A stretch of DNA of 64,000 bases from Euryodendron excelsum (taxonomy: Eukaryota > Streptophyta > Magnoliopsida > Ericales > Pentaphylacaceae). A program made the translations under genes and the position numbers. The stretch covers positions 11,079,501 through 11,143,500 of the forward strand of contig CM065394.1 in NCBI GenBank assembly GCA_033060915.1, given 5' to 3'. This document shows, piece by piece, positions 43,742 to 53,999 of the stretch. Numbering within the stretch: the stretch's first letter is position 1; each line of letters opens with the position of its first letter. The notes beneath the pieces were generated by a model. The model was not told where the DNA came from. It did not search any database and saw nothing but the letters and a program-made list of their open reading frames with translations.

Positions 43742-45959
43742 CCCAAACCAAGAACCATCCCCCACATTTGTGTAAGCACAGAATAGTTGATTTGACAGAA
43801 CTTGCAGAGGCTCGCTGACAAAAACACATCGTCCTTAGGAATATTGTCTAAATTTTGTTTAAAGGCTTTATGGAGTAAGCGATTCAATTTGAAATGATTA
43901 GAGGCCCTCAATTCTACTACCATACACACAAATATCCCCTTTTCTTAACCCACTAGTGCCTCGCAGAAAGCTAAAGATTTTTTTTATCAACTTTGATCCA
44001 AAACCATCCCCCCACACTGGGGCAGAAGTAGAAGATCTGGCAGAGAATGTCATCGACCATCAAGCTAAAGTAACGTGAAGGCTCTATGGATCAAGCAATC
44101 TTGTTCAAAAAGAAGAAAGGCCCTCATTTCATTTCCCATACAGTTAAAAGCAACCCTTGTCAAACCTGTTGAGCTAGTTACATTTTTCTTTAGAAAGAAA
44201 TCCCAACCTAGGGATCACCGCCCACAATGGGTTAAATTGAAATGTTAAAGAAAGAATCTGAGAGAAAGAAGTTGTAGAAATATTCATCTCATCAAAAGCA
44301 ACAAGAAAGGAAAGGAAAAAAAGAAGCATATCAGAGGACAGACCGAAAAAGAATCATGTTGCGCTATAAAGCCGGAAGTCAAGAGAAAAGAAAAAAAGAA
44401 AAGAAAAGGGGCAAATGTCAGACTAAGAAGGTCAAAAGTTATAAGAAAGGCCAACTCCTCTTATAAAAGAGAAAATTCAAAGGTGATCCTAGGTAACAAA
44501 ACCACCAAATAGAAGTAATAGGTTTGAGCCTTTACCCTTTCTTGTAAAAACCCAAAACCGTGGCCTACATTACGACCCTGTTAAAGTCCTCTCCGATTGA
44601 AAAGGATTGCTTGATTTAAATAAGCCAGGCGTGTTGCTGAAACTAGAGGAGTATATCAGGGGACAAAACCCCGCTGGAAGACAAACTAAGGATGGTGTGG
44701 ATCTAAACCCTATTATAAACAACATCAAATTTGAGCCTGCGCATCCTTTTCATAAAACCCTTAATCTAGCCTACGTTACGGTCTAAATTAAAGTGCTCTC
44801 TGATCAAAGAAAATTGCTTAGTCCAAATAAGCCTAAACAATACCAAGACAACTAGGCTGAGAAAGGAGAACTAGAAGGGAATGTAAGGGGCAATTTCATA
44901 CTCCAAGGTGTGCTCAGATGGTTTTGGTTTAAATAACCAACTAAAAGAAGATCTTTGAGCCTAAATATCCCTTCATTTCTTACAACCTCTAAACCCAACC
45001 TACATTACGGTCCTAAAAGAAGTCTTCTCGGATTGAGGGTTTAGCTGTTTATCGCTCTGCAAAGGGCATGTGAGTTGTCGCTTGAGCCATGGTGGCATTT
45101 TGGAGATCTGAGAGAGAAAACCAAGTGAGATCAGAAAAACCCCAAACAGCAACCCTGTAGAAAGTAGGGATAGGATAGCAAACTAAAAGGTCAAAATCCC
45201 TGGAAAATGGTGCAAATGCTATCATACCCCGATATGAATGGGACAAAACTGAATGGGGTAGAATCTTGGAAAGGAAACAAAATCTTGAGAGTATAGGCCC
45301 TGGGGCAATCCTAGGGCATTCTTTGTAAATAGCTTATATACATGTAGTATTGATGCATCCATGACATGTATAACCTGCACATTCATTTAGATTCTTATGT
45401 AGTATGTATCTATTCATGCATTCAACTGCATTCATGTATGAACCTGTTCATTTGTAAGGAAGTAGGTTATGCATTTAATTCAATTCTTACATAAATCTGT
45501 GCATTTATCACAAAAAATGGAGAACATTGCATTTAATTCTATTCATGTATGCGTATTATCCAAAAGTATAATATGCATTCAATTCCACTTTTGTGTGAAC
45601 CTGTGCATTCATAAAAAAAAAAAGAAGTAGGATAAGAATTCAATTCAATTCTTATATAAACTTGTGCATTCATAAAAAATAGATAATGCATTTACTCCCA
45701 TGTGCAATCATCATAAAAAAAAATGACACCCCTTACCGGGGCATTTTTAAACTGTTTTTGTATAAAAACTAACTCTATGTCTTTCCCTCCCAAATAGGAA
45801 ACAAGTAAAAAAGGAACAGTACAAAATGGAGCTAAAAAAAAGCTACCCTGCGATCAAGAAACCTCAGAGATCTCCAACACTGGCGTACACCTCAAAAAGG
45901 TCAGACTATCCAGGTCCAACAAGAAACAGAGAATAGGGTAACGGCCCACCCTCGACCTC
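43742..45959 (+). other. Post-gag non-coding spacer of element A, with an AT-rich tandem repeat
   Basis: Continuation of 20085-20392 beyond nested B. It has the shared landmarks CCCCACACTGGGG (about 44012), GGGATCACCGCCC (about 44211) and three copies of the GAGCCT...CCTACATTACGG...AAGTC-TCTC-GATTG motif (about 44526, 44715, 44955). Between about 45360 and 45730 an AT-rich array repeats TGCATT(T/C)AATTC-ATTCTTACATAAACCTGTGCATTCAT with a period of about 55-65 bp. No gene is recognisable. Confidence 0.65.
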
Positions 45960-46935
45960 CCTAATCAACCTTGGACTTCCCCAGAGGAGTAGCATTTCGC
46001 CAGATGAAGTGTCGGTTCAAGGAATATCAACAATCAACTTTGGAATTTCCCAGAGGAGCAGCGTTTTGCCAGATGGAGTGTTGATTCAAGAAATATCATA
46101 CATCAACCTTGGACATCCCCAGAGGAGCAGAGCAACGTTTTGCCAGACGAAGTGCCGATTCAAGAGGTATCAGAAATCAATCTTGGACTTCCCCTGAGGA
46201 GCAGCATTTCGCCAGACAGAGTGCCAGTTCAAGAAATGTCAAAAATCAATCTTGGACTTCCCCAGAGGAGCAGCGTTTTTTCAGATGAAGTGTCGGTTCA
46301 AGAGCTATCAAAAATCAACCTTAGACCTTCCCTAGAGGAGCAGCGTTTCACCAGACGGAGTGCCAGTTCAAGAGATACCAGAAGTCAACCTTGGTCCTTC
46401 CCCACAGGAGCAGCGTTTCGCCAAATGGAGTGCCTGTTCAAGAAATATCATAAATCAATCTTGGATTTCCCCAGAGGAGCAGCGTTTCGCCAGATGGAGT
46501 GCCGGTTCAAGAAATATCATAAATCAATCTTGGACTTCCCCTGAGGAGCAGCGTTCCTCTAGACAGAGTGCCAATTCAAGAAATATCATACATCAACCTT
46601 GGACATCCCCAGAAGAGCAGCGTTTCACCAGATAAAGCGCCGGTTCAAGAGGTATCAGAAGTCAACCTTGGACTTCCCCAGAGGAGTAACGTTTCGCCCT
46701 ACGAAGTGTCGGTTCAAGAGATATTAGATGTTAATCTTAGATTTTCCCAAAGGAGCAATGTTTCGTCAGACGGAGTGCTAGTTTAAGAAGCGTCCAATCC
46801 CCCAGACGAGCAGTATTTCGCTAGATAGAGTGCTGGTTCAAGAAGCGTCAATTCCCCCAGAGGAGCATTGTTCCGCCAGATGGAGCACTAGTTCAAGGGG
46901 CATTAATTCCCCCAGAGGAATATCATTTTACCAGA
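45960..46935 (+). repeat. 69-bp tandem repeat array in element A (about 12 units plus three short ones)
   Basis: Units are marked by CCCCAGAGGAGCAGCGTTTCG followed by CCAGA-GGAGTGCCGGTTCAAGA and ATCAA-CTTGGACTT. Starts lie near 45980, 46050, 46120, 46190, 46260, 46330, 46400, 46470, 46540, 46608, 46678 and 46747, then about 55-bp units to 46935. A 69-bp period equals 23 codons, so long stretches stay open (for example 46140-46544), giving a protein-like repeat with VPVQE-SKINLGLPQRSS. The frame shifts between units and there is no start context. The array occupies the position of the antisense PMD gene in B and C'. Confidence 0.85.
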
Positions 46936-47070
46936 TAAAATGCCAATCATCGATCAGCTACTCGAGGTAACTGTTCTTTGGATTCCTATTTTTTCCAAGT
47001 CCCTCCGATCACCTCGCGGTCAATATGAAATTCTTACTTTATCGTTTTTTGTCTTCGACAAGCGAATACA

Positions 47071-47086
47071 GAAAAAGAGAGGCAGC
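47071..47086 (+). other. Polypurine tract of element A
   Basis: GAAAAAGAGAGGCAGC directly precedes the 3' LTR start TGTAAGTGGCCC. Confidence 0.85.
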
Positions 47087-50000
47087 TGTAAGTGGCCCAT
47101 TTTTGCCCGCTCGGTAATCTCCGGCCCGACTGGGCTCACTTTCACACATCACATGCATATTCAAACTCTAACCTGATTTCTAAACTCCAATTTAGTCTTT
47201 TGGTCACTTCCTACGCCCGCAAGGCCCACTTGAAGTGAAATGACCATTTTGCTCATAGGCATCTAAGTGCCCCGGGAACCACACTGACTCTAGGTATCAA
47301 ACCAATAATCTCCCAAGAATGCTTCTTATAGTATTCCCGACCTTTCCTTATCTTTTTAGACCATTCTGAGTCAATTCCGGCAAACCCGGTGCAAAATGAC
47401 CCTTTTGCCCCTAGCTGTCCGGTCGCCTTTTCCAGCCACACCGGCTTTGGGTATCAAACCGGTAACCGTCGGGAACATTCTAAATAATGTTTCTAAACCT
47501 TGAGTCTTCTTCCGGGACATTTTGAGTTCCTCTCGGCAACTTTCTAGCCCAGTTGACCGTTTTACCCCTAATGGCCTAGTCAACCCTTCTAACAAATCTT
47601 GTCGTCATTTTTCAAGTCTTTTGCCCCTGAGACATTATTCTAAGGGTTTCTGTCCCTTTCTGGCTCTTCGGTTTATTCCTGGCCCCTTCAATTCATCCCC
47701 AGACCTTCCGGAGTCACTCCTAGTGAAGCCAAGCTAAAAGTTATATGGTAGTCACTAGTACAGGCGCTCAAATCTTCTAAAGATACGTTGCTTATCGACC
47801 TTAAACATTTCCTAAATGGCTGGCGCTAAGCCAAAAAATGGCCTAATGCCACTCCTAGTGGCGCCAGTGTAATTTTTGGCCTGGCGCCACTATAACAAGC
47901 GCTAGTGCATTCTTTTCTCTATATATACAGAGCCTCCTCCAGCATGAGAGAGGTCAGCAAACTCAGTCTGAAAACTCTAATATTTGATATACAGAGCTCG
48001 TAGCCTCTCTAAACCTTAGCTTCTCTAGGTTTTCCAAACCCTAGCCACCGCACCCCAAACCCTAGCCTCCTATACACTCATACACACTCCTATACACTTA
48101 TGCACTAGCCTCCAACCCTCCATCGAAGACTTGGATTGCTGCAACTACAAGCATTGAAGATCAAAGACAAGCCCTCGAAAATTGAAGTGAAGCGAAGATC
48201 GAAGAAAAGCAAGGCACGCAAAGCCAAGCGAAATAAACAAGACATACAGTAGGTTTTTTCTTTAAGTTTCTGCACTTCCCTCTCTCTCTTCTCCCTCCCA
48301 ACCTACTTAGGTTTTCTCTATTTTAATCCCCCATCTTCTTCCCCCCTTTCTTTTCATGCTTGAAACAAGGGGATTCCCAGTCCATGTGTAGGATTAGACT
48401 ATTGGAGGGTCACCGTGTCGGGGGCTTTCTTTTAGTCTAACTGGAGACCACGTGGGTTTGGCCCCCTTGATAATGTGGTGAAGCCTTAACCTTGTATGTT
48501 CACGACTCCAATTTGCATTGTGCATATCATTATCTTGCATTCTTCCAAAAATTATTTTCAAACTCGTTTTCAAAGCTTGCATTTAACTTGTTTTCAAAAT
48601 TGCATCAAAATCTCCTTTTTCAAAACTTGTTTTCAAAATCACAATCCTATGGTGATTCTAGTCTTTCCATGGCTAGGATTGCTTTAGGAAAGTATTGCAT
48701 TTAAAGTGACCGATATGCTCTATATTTTCAACTCCTTGTTATTTTCAAAACCACTTTCTTAAAGTGGTTCTAACCTTCTTATGGTTAGAATCACTTTAGA
48801 AAAGTGAGATATTTTTGTACTTCCCAAAAAACTCTCTTTTCAAAAGTCTCTCTTTCTAAAACCCTCTTTTTTAACATGCTTTCTAGAAGCTCTTCTTTCC
48901 AAAATTGTTTTCTAAAAACTTCCTCCAAAAATCTATTTTTCAAAACTCCTTTTTAAACTCCTTTCCAAAACACTCTCCACAAAACCCACTTTCTAAAAAT
49001 GCTCCTTAAATCTCTTTCCTAAAAACTCTTTCCAACAATCTCCTTCTAAAAATCTTTCCAAAAACTCTCTCTTCAAAACTCACCTTCTAGAAATTCCTCC
49101 CTAGGATTTCCTTCCCAAAACCTCCTTTCCAAAAACTCACTTTCCAAAAATCCCTTTTCTTAGAGTCCAAGTTAAGCCTTAGAGCTAACAATTAGGAAAC
49201 CTTAATTTTTCTTCCCAAAAATATGATTTTCAATCTTGCCTTAAAACCTAGTTTCCAAAACCTCTTGTTTTCCACATCAAAACTATACATATTTACAAAA
49301 CCTATTTTCTACGTCAAAACTATAGTCTTCCAAATCTAGGGTTTTTAAAACTTCCTCTTCCAAATCCTTGTTAAATCAAATCTTCCCTTTAAGAAGCCAA
49401 ATCTAATCTTCTCATTTAGGAAACTAGATCCAATCCTTCATCTTTGGAAACAAAATTAAAACACTTCTTCTTAGAAACAAAATCCAAATCTTTCCTAATT
49501 CAACTCCTTCCTAATCTTCTACTTTTTTAAATCTTAAGTTTCCAAAACTTGAACATAAAATCTTTCCTAAATTTTAAAACTCAAAATCCAAATCTTTCCT
49601 AATTCAACCCATTCCCAATTCTACCCCTTTTCAAATCTTAACTTTCCAAATCTAAGTTTTCAAATCTTTCTTAAACTCAAACCTTTCCTAATCTCAAGAT
49701 TTTCTAAAACTCAAACTCTAAAACTTTTTAACTCCTAAACTTTCTAAATTTCAAATCTTTCTAAATCCAAATCATTCTAAATTCGAAACTTTCTTAAGTT
49801 AAATCTTTCTAAACTTCCAAAATTTCTAAAATTAAAAATTTCTTATTTTCAAAACTTTTCTAATTTCGAAAACTTTCTAAATTTGAAACTTTCATAAGTC
49901 AAAACTTTCCTAAATCAAAATTTTCCTAAAGTGAAACCTTTCCTTTTTTGAAACCTTTCCTATTTCAAAACCTTTCTTAAAATGAAATTTTCTTAATTCA

Positions 50001-51136
50001 AAACTTTCCTAAGTTGAAATTTTCCTAATTTGAAACTTCCCTAAAATGACATTTTCCTAAAATAGAACTTTCCTAATTCAAACCCTTCCTAAATCCAAGC
50101 TTCCCTAATCTTCTTAGTCCAATATTCGTGTCAATTCTTTTCAAAAATCTTTTCAAGTCAAGTTCAATCTTTCTTTTCTAAGTTCCTAATTCTAGGTTTC
50201 CTAAAACTAAGTCTTTCAAAACCAATATTTTCAAATCGTCCAATAAAAGTCCAAATTTCCTATTCTTCCAATTCCAATTCGAATTCCAACTCCAACTCTT
50301 TTTCAAATTAACTCTTCTATTTGCAATCGGACTCTTGTCCAAACTACGACTGACCTGATTCCTCCAAAAGGATACGTAGGCAACCCTCCTGGGTGCTGTC
50401 ACAACATTTTTCAAATTTTTATTTCCACAATCTTTTTCAAATCTCTAATTCTACAATCTTCTTTAAGTTTTCAATTCCATAATCTATTTTACTAATTCCA
50501 AAAATCTATTTCTAAATCTCTATTTTCAATCTCTAAAACTTTTCAATTTCAAATCTTTTTCCAAATCTATTTTCAATTCAAATCTTTCTCTTGCATTTGC
50601 ATATCATGCATCATGTCTTTTTAAACATTCTTTTTTTCAAAGTGAATAGGATTGGACAGTTTGTTAGTTGAAGACTCTCATAGGTGAATCTAGGGTAAAT
50701 AGACATGTAGGTACCGCAAGGGCAGGGTAGGGTGATGGCTTAGTGCGTCTTCCCTACACGTAACCAACCTCCGAACCTAAATCACTATTTTCAAAAGACC
50801 AAAAGGAGTTATTTTTCTAGAAAGGGCTTAATATTTTCTAAAGGTTGCTAAATAACCTATTTTCTTAAAAACCCTCTCTTAAGAAGATGTTTTCAAAATC
50901 GTTTTCCAAAACCCTAAGTGTAGTTTTTGAATTATGCTTAGTTTTTAGGTGACCTAACTCAACTTAATCAAGCTAGGTGGCGACTCCAAATGTTTTCCAA
51001 AAGTCCTTAATTCAAACCAATTTTCAATTCAAACCTAATCGCACTTATTCTTCTAGGAGGGTGAGTTCTAACGAGAGAGTAAAGTATTTCTCACTTGTGT
51101 GTGTATTCCTCGAGTGCAAAAAATTTGGGCGCGACA
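47087..51136 (+). repeat. 3' LTR of element A (4050 bp)
   Basis: TGTAAGTGGCCC...GGGCGCGACA. It is collinear with the 5' LTR (three 150-bp units, palindrome about 47847-47865, TATATATA at 47920-47927 from TATAAATA, long CT/A tract, ATACGTAGG module 50328-50400, internal PBS-like TGGCGACTCC at about 50979). Differences from the 5' LTR are frequent and mostly transitions. Confidence 0.93.
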
Positions 51137-51141
51137 CCATC
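51137..51141. repeat. Target-site duplication of element A, right copy
   Basis: CCATC, identical to 13482-13486. The PMD gene of C' continues after it. Confidence 0.93.
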
Positions 51142-52338
51142 AGATCACCTTGTAGCCAATTAGCAGAGCCAATGCTCGTGCCTTGTTGGACTTGCCACCT
51201 CCTGACCGTTCAGCTTTTCTAGTTTCTTGGCTCAGTCGGGATGAGAGCACTTTTTTTGTTGAGTCGCCCCCTAAGTGACGGGATATTACGAGGCAACGAC
51301 TAGATTTATACATTATTTTTAGCTGCTTCTGCAACAACAACAAGTCAATCATCCCTTTCTAATTAGTGAGCATGGTAGCTGACTTGGAAGCATTATCAGA
51401 GTTAGACTGGGGGTCTTTCTCCTTTGGTTGCTTCCTTAGATCCATACAAGTCCAGAGCTCCTCTCGTTGGGGTAGTGTGATTGGTATTTTGCCCTTTTTG
51501 GTCTGGTGGAGCTTGGAATACTTGTCGGTCCGTCGTCTGGAGGTTGTAGAGGCTAATCTTTATCTCTTGGCCTCGAGATGGGCTAGTGATCAGGTAGTCC
51601 ACCAGTCTAAAATCATCAACTTTGTGACATTACGGGCGAGAGATGTGACTTGGTGGCTGTTTATTGGATCAGTTCATTATAAGGCAGTCCGATATCTGGT
51701 CCCAATGTCTTTGTCAAGGATTTCCTTCTTGAGTGATAAGTCTTAGGAGTCTTATCTGGGTGACCAGCATTGGCACCAATTCAATAATGAGTTCTGGTCA
51801 GCTAGGGATCCACCTGAGTATATGATCGGAGCTTTGGTCGAGGGGGTTCCTATTATGTACCAAGAGCGTCAACTGGGTGCTGGTTTTTTGCTTCCTCCAG
51901 AGACTGACTACACCACACATTTTGGGGCCCACTTTGTAGGCGCCTTGACTCAGTTTGAAGTGGTGGTTAGAGGTTACGCCGTTGGCTAGGAGGTGGTTGA
52001 CTTGTGGTATCGAGTAGGAGGATATGCGCCTCAGGCCGAGTTTACTGCCGTGAGGGATCAGAGAGACCGATACCAGACTGAGAGGGACCAATTTCAAATG
52101 AAGAGAGATCAGTTCCAGGCCGATGTAGCTACTTTGACTACACAATTGGCTCAGATGGGAAGCAGCGGGGTATGTTGTCCTTTCCTTTTTTTTTGTTCTA
52201 GTGTTATTTAGTTATTCATGTGTTGTGCTGATTTAGGCTCTTCCTTCTTTGTAGGATACTGGTGCGTCTAGCAGTCGACCACCTCCCTCTTAGCCAGGTT
52301 TTAGAGATTTCGACCCAGACATTGATTTTGACCTGTGA
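51142..52338 (+). pseudogene. Antisense PMD-like gene of C', 3' part
   Basis: Continues the reading frame after GLSYISH at 13486. Motifs in order are LDLPPPDRSAFLVSWLSRDE, then LYIIFSCFCNNNKS (about 51308), VADLEALSELDWGSFSFGCF (about 51375), FVTLRARDVTWWLFIGSVHY, and SYLGDQHWHQFNNEF. A C-terminal half follows with EYMIGALVEGVPIMYQERQ and GAHFVGALTQFEVVV, and a heptad-rich segment RDRYQTERDQFQMKRDQFQA (52062-52130). A phase-0 intron is predicted at 52170-52254 (G|GTATGT...TTTGTAG). Exon 2 ends PGFRDFDPDIDFDL with TGA at 52336-52338. Stops at 51744 (Trp to TAG) and 51987 (Gln to TAG) are single transitions relative to the B copy. Apart from these it is well preserved, so decay probably began late or the protein was once under constraint. 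Confidence 0.8.
52170..52254 (+). other. Predicted 85-bp phase-0 intron of the antisense PMD gene
   Basis: GTATGT donor at a codon boundary, T-rich body with a GTGCTGATTTAG branch-like stretch, and acceptor TTTGTAG. Joining the exons links AQMGSSG to DTGASS and restores a C-terminus that matches B (PGFRD-DP--IDFDL). B keeps an 87-bp intron in the same place. Confidence 0.7.
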
Positions 52339-53792
52339 TGGATGCCCCTTGTCGCAGGCCCAACTACTCTTCTATACCATGTCCTAGATATACATTTGTT
52401 GTTAGACAGTTTATTTGTAATTTTCTAATATAATGGATATTTTTGATACAGATAGCCAGATATATATATTAATGTATGAACAGGGGTGGATGCGTATGAT
52501 TTAAACAGCTTGATATATAGACAGATGCATGCATAGGGATAAAGTTGATGATGTATATTTATTACATGTTTTGAATATGATATTGAACTACATTGTTGAC
52601 TTCTGTTTCTACAGCAAGCTATGTCTTATGTATGCAAAGCTCATGCCGAATTTTTTATAAAAATGCAAAGCACATATAAGGAAATAAACTAATTAACGAA
52701 ATAGATGGGGTGATGTCAAACTTTGCATCCTTGAAATGGCAACTCCCTCCTTTTCAGGGGTTCGGTCTCTCTTTTGGTTCAATCTTACCTTGACTAGATG
52801 ATAGCATTTTGTGCCTTTCTCAACCTTTTGATCAATTCTAATTTTCTACTCTAGGTTAATGTATGGGATCATTTGGCTTGAATTCTCAAGCCTCGGGGCT
52901 TTAGCAACAACCTACCTGACCTTTGGTAGAACAATGAGCAGACAATCTTTCAGTCTGAGGAGGCTTTGTTTTAGGACTGTAGTGTAAGCTCAATTATAGG
53001 GTTTTGAAATAATAGGATATGCAGGCTCAAATTTTATGTTTCTTCGATAGGGTTAGGATCCATATCATCCTCGATTGTTTTTCCGGTAGGGTTAGGATCC
53101 ATATCATCCTCGGTTGTTTTTCCGGTAGGGTTTGGCCCCCTAGCATCCTTCTTCAACCTCGGCAACACGTCTAGCTCATTTAGATCATAATAAGGTTGTA
53201 ATATAGGCCATGGTTTCTGGTTTTTGCAAGAAAATAGTAAAGGCTCGAACCTATTGCTTCTACTGGGCTTCTTTATTGCCTAGGATCACCTTTAGATTTT
53301 TCTTCTTGCCTTTGCTATATGTTCCTCAAGATGGCATGAAGTCTATTCTTCTTTGTTTTTTTTAAGGGCACCTGCCCCTTAATAGCTTGTTCTTTTGATT
53401 TTCCCCTATTTTTTTTCTTTTGTGAGGTGGATACTTCTACACCTTCCTTTCTTTCAGGTTTTTTCCTTAGTGTTTCATTCTAACCCATTATGGGTAGTGA
53501 TCCCTAGGTTGGGGTTTCCTTGGAAAAAACATAACTGCCCTAAAGGGTTTGACAAGGATTGCTTTTGACTGTATGGGAAATGAAATAAGGGCCCCTTTTC
53601 ATTTTAAACCAGATTACTTGATCCATAGAGCCTACACGTTACTTCAACTTGATGGAAGATGAATACCATTCTTTGTTGAGTCCTCCGTTATCTGTTTGCC
53701 CTAGTGTGGGGGGATGGTCTTGAATCAAGGTTGACAAGGAGTTCTTTCGCTTTCTGCAAGGCACTAATGGGTTGAGTAAAGGGATAAAAATA

Positions 53793-53843
<51 letters not shown>

Positions 53844-53999
53844 TATTTATGGAAAATGAAAGATATCTCCTTTTCCTTTTGATAGTCTGGCCACCCATCG
53901 CTTAGTTTTGGTGTCTTGTAAGTGCTACTTTTAGGTGGTTTCCTTACTCATCCTTCTCTTTTCTCTTTTCAAAAAGTTAATCATTCGGCGATTAGTTAA
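52339..53999 (-). other. Post-gag non-coding spacer of element C'
   Basis: Minus-strand spacer homologous to those of B, A and C. It has motif copies CTACA-TTAC near 52980 and 53190-53200, a 39-40 bp tandem repeat (GGTTAGGATCCATATCATCC at 53051 and 53090, third diverged copy about 53129), CCCTAGGTTGGGG near 53500, and a CT microsatellite at 53794-53841. No gene is supported. Interrupted at 53999 by solo LTR D. Confidence 0.7.
53794..53841. repeat. CT microsatellite
   Basis: About 48 bases of TC dinucleotides with one TTTC interruption. The homologous site in C (about 1570-1590) and B (28641-28653) has only short tracts, so it expanded in this copy. Confidence 0.9.

Larger units (their letters stand above)
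13487..51136 (+). mobile_element. Element A: complete LTR retrotransposon, non-autonomous, hosting element B
   Basis: LTRs at 13487-17574 and 47087-51136, PBS at 17577, polypurine tract at 47071-47086, TSD CCATC. Removing nested B and its duplicated 5 bp leaves about 14.3 kb, of which about 6.2 kb is internal. No gag or pol domain is recognisable; the gag slot (19557-20080) is a short remnant. Instead of the antisense PMD gene of its relatives, A has a 69-bp tandem array. It would have depended on proteins from other elements. The LTRs lack the roughly 1-kb CTCGAGA-repeat section of U3 found in B, D, E, F and C', so A is a distinct subfamily. Confidence 0.92.

Noticed and set aside
43771..43780. 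TGTAAGCACA, resembling the LTR start
   Set aside because: Nothing after the first ten bases matches the LTR U3. It lies inside the post-gag spacer of A and aligns with the spacer of B.
43567..43929. 120-codon minus-strand ORF
   Set aside because: It spans the end of the B LTR and the spacer of A across a TSD junction, has no family motif, and is a shadow frame.
46140..46544. Open frame of 134 codons as a real gene
   Set aside because: It is produced by the 69-bp array. The frame changes between units, there is no upstream start context, and the relatives have no such protein.
45960..46935. CRISPR-like array
   Set aside because: Adjacent units are similar along their whole length, with no unique spacers, and the setting is a plant retrotransposon.
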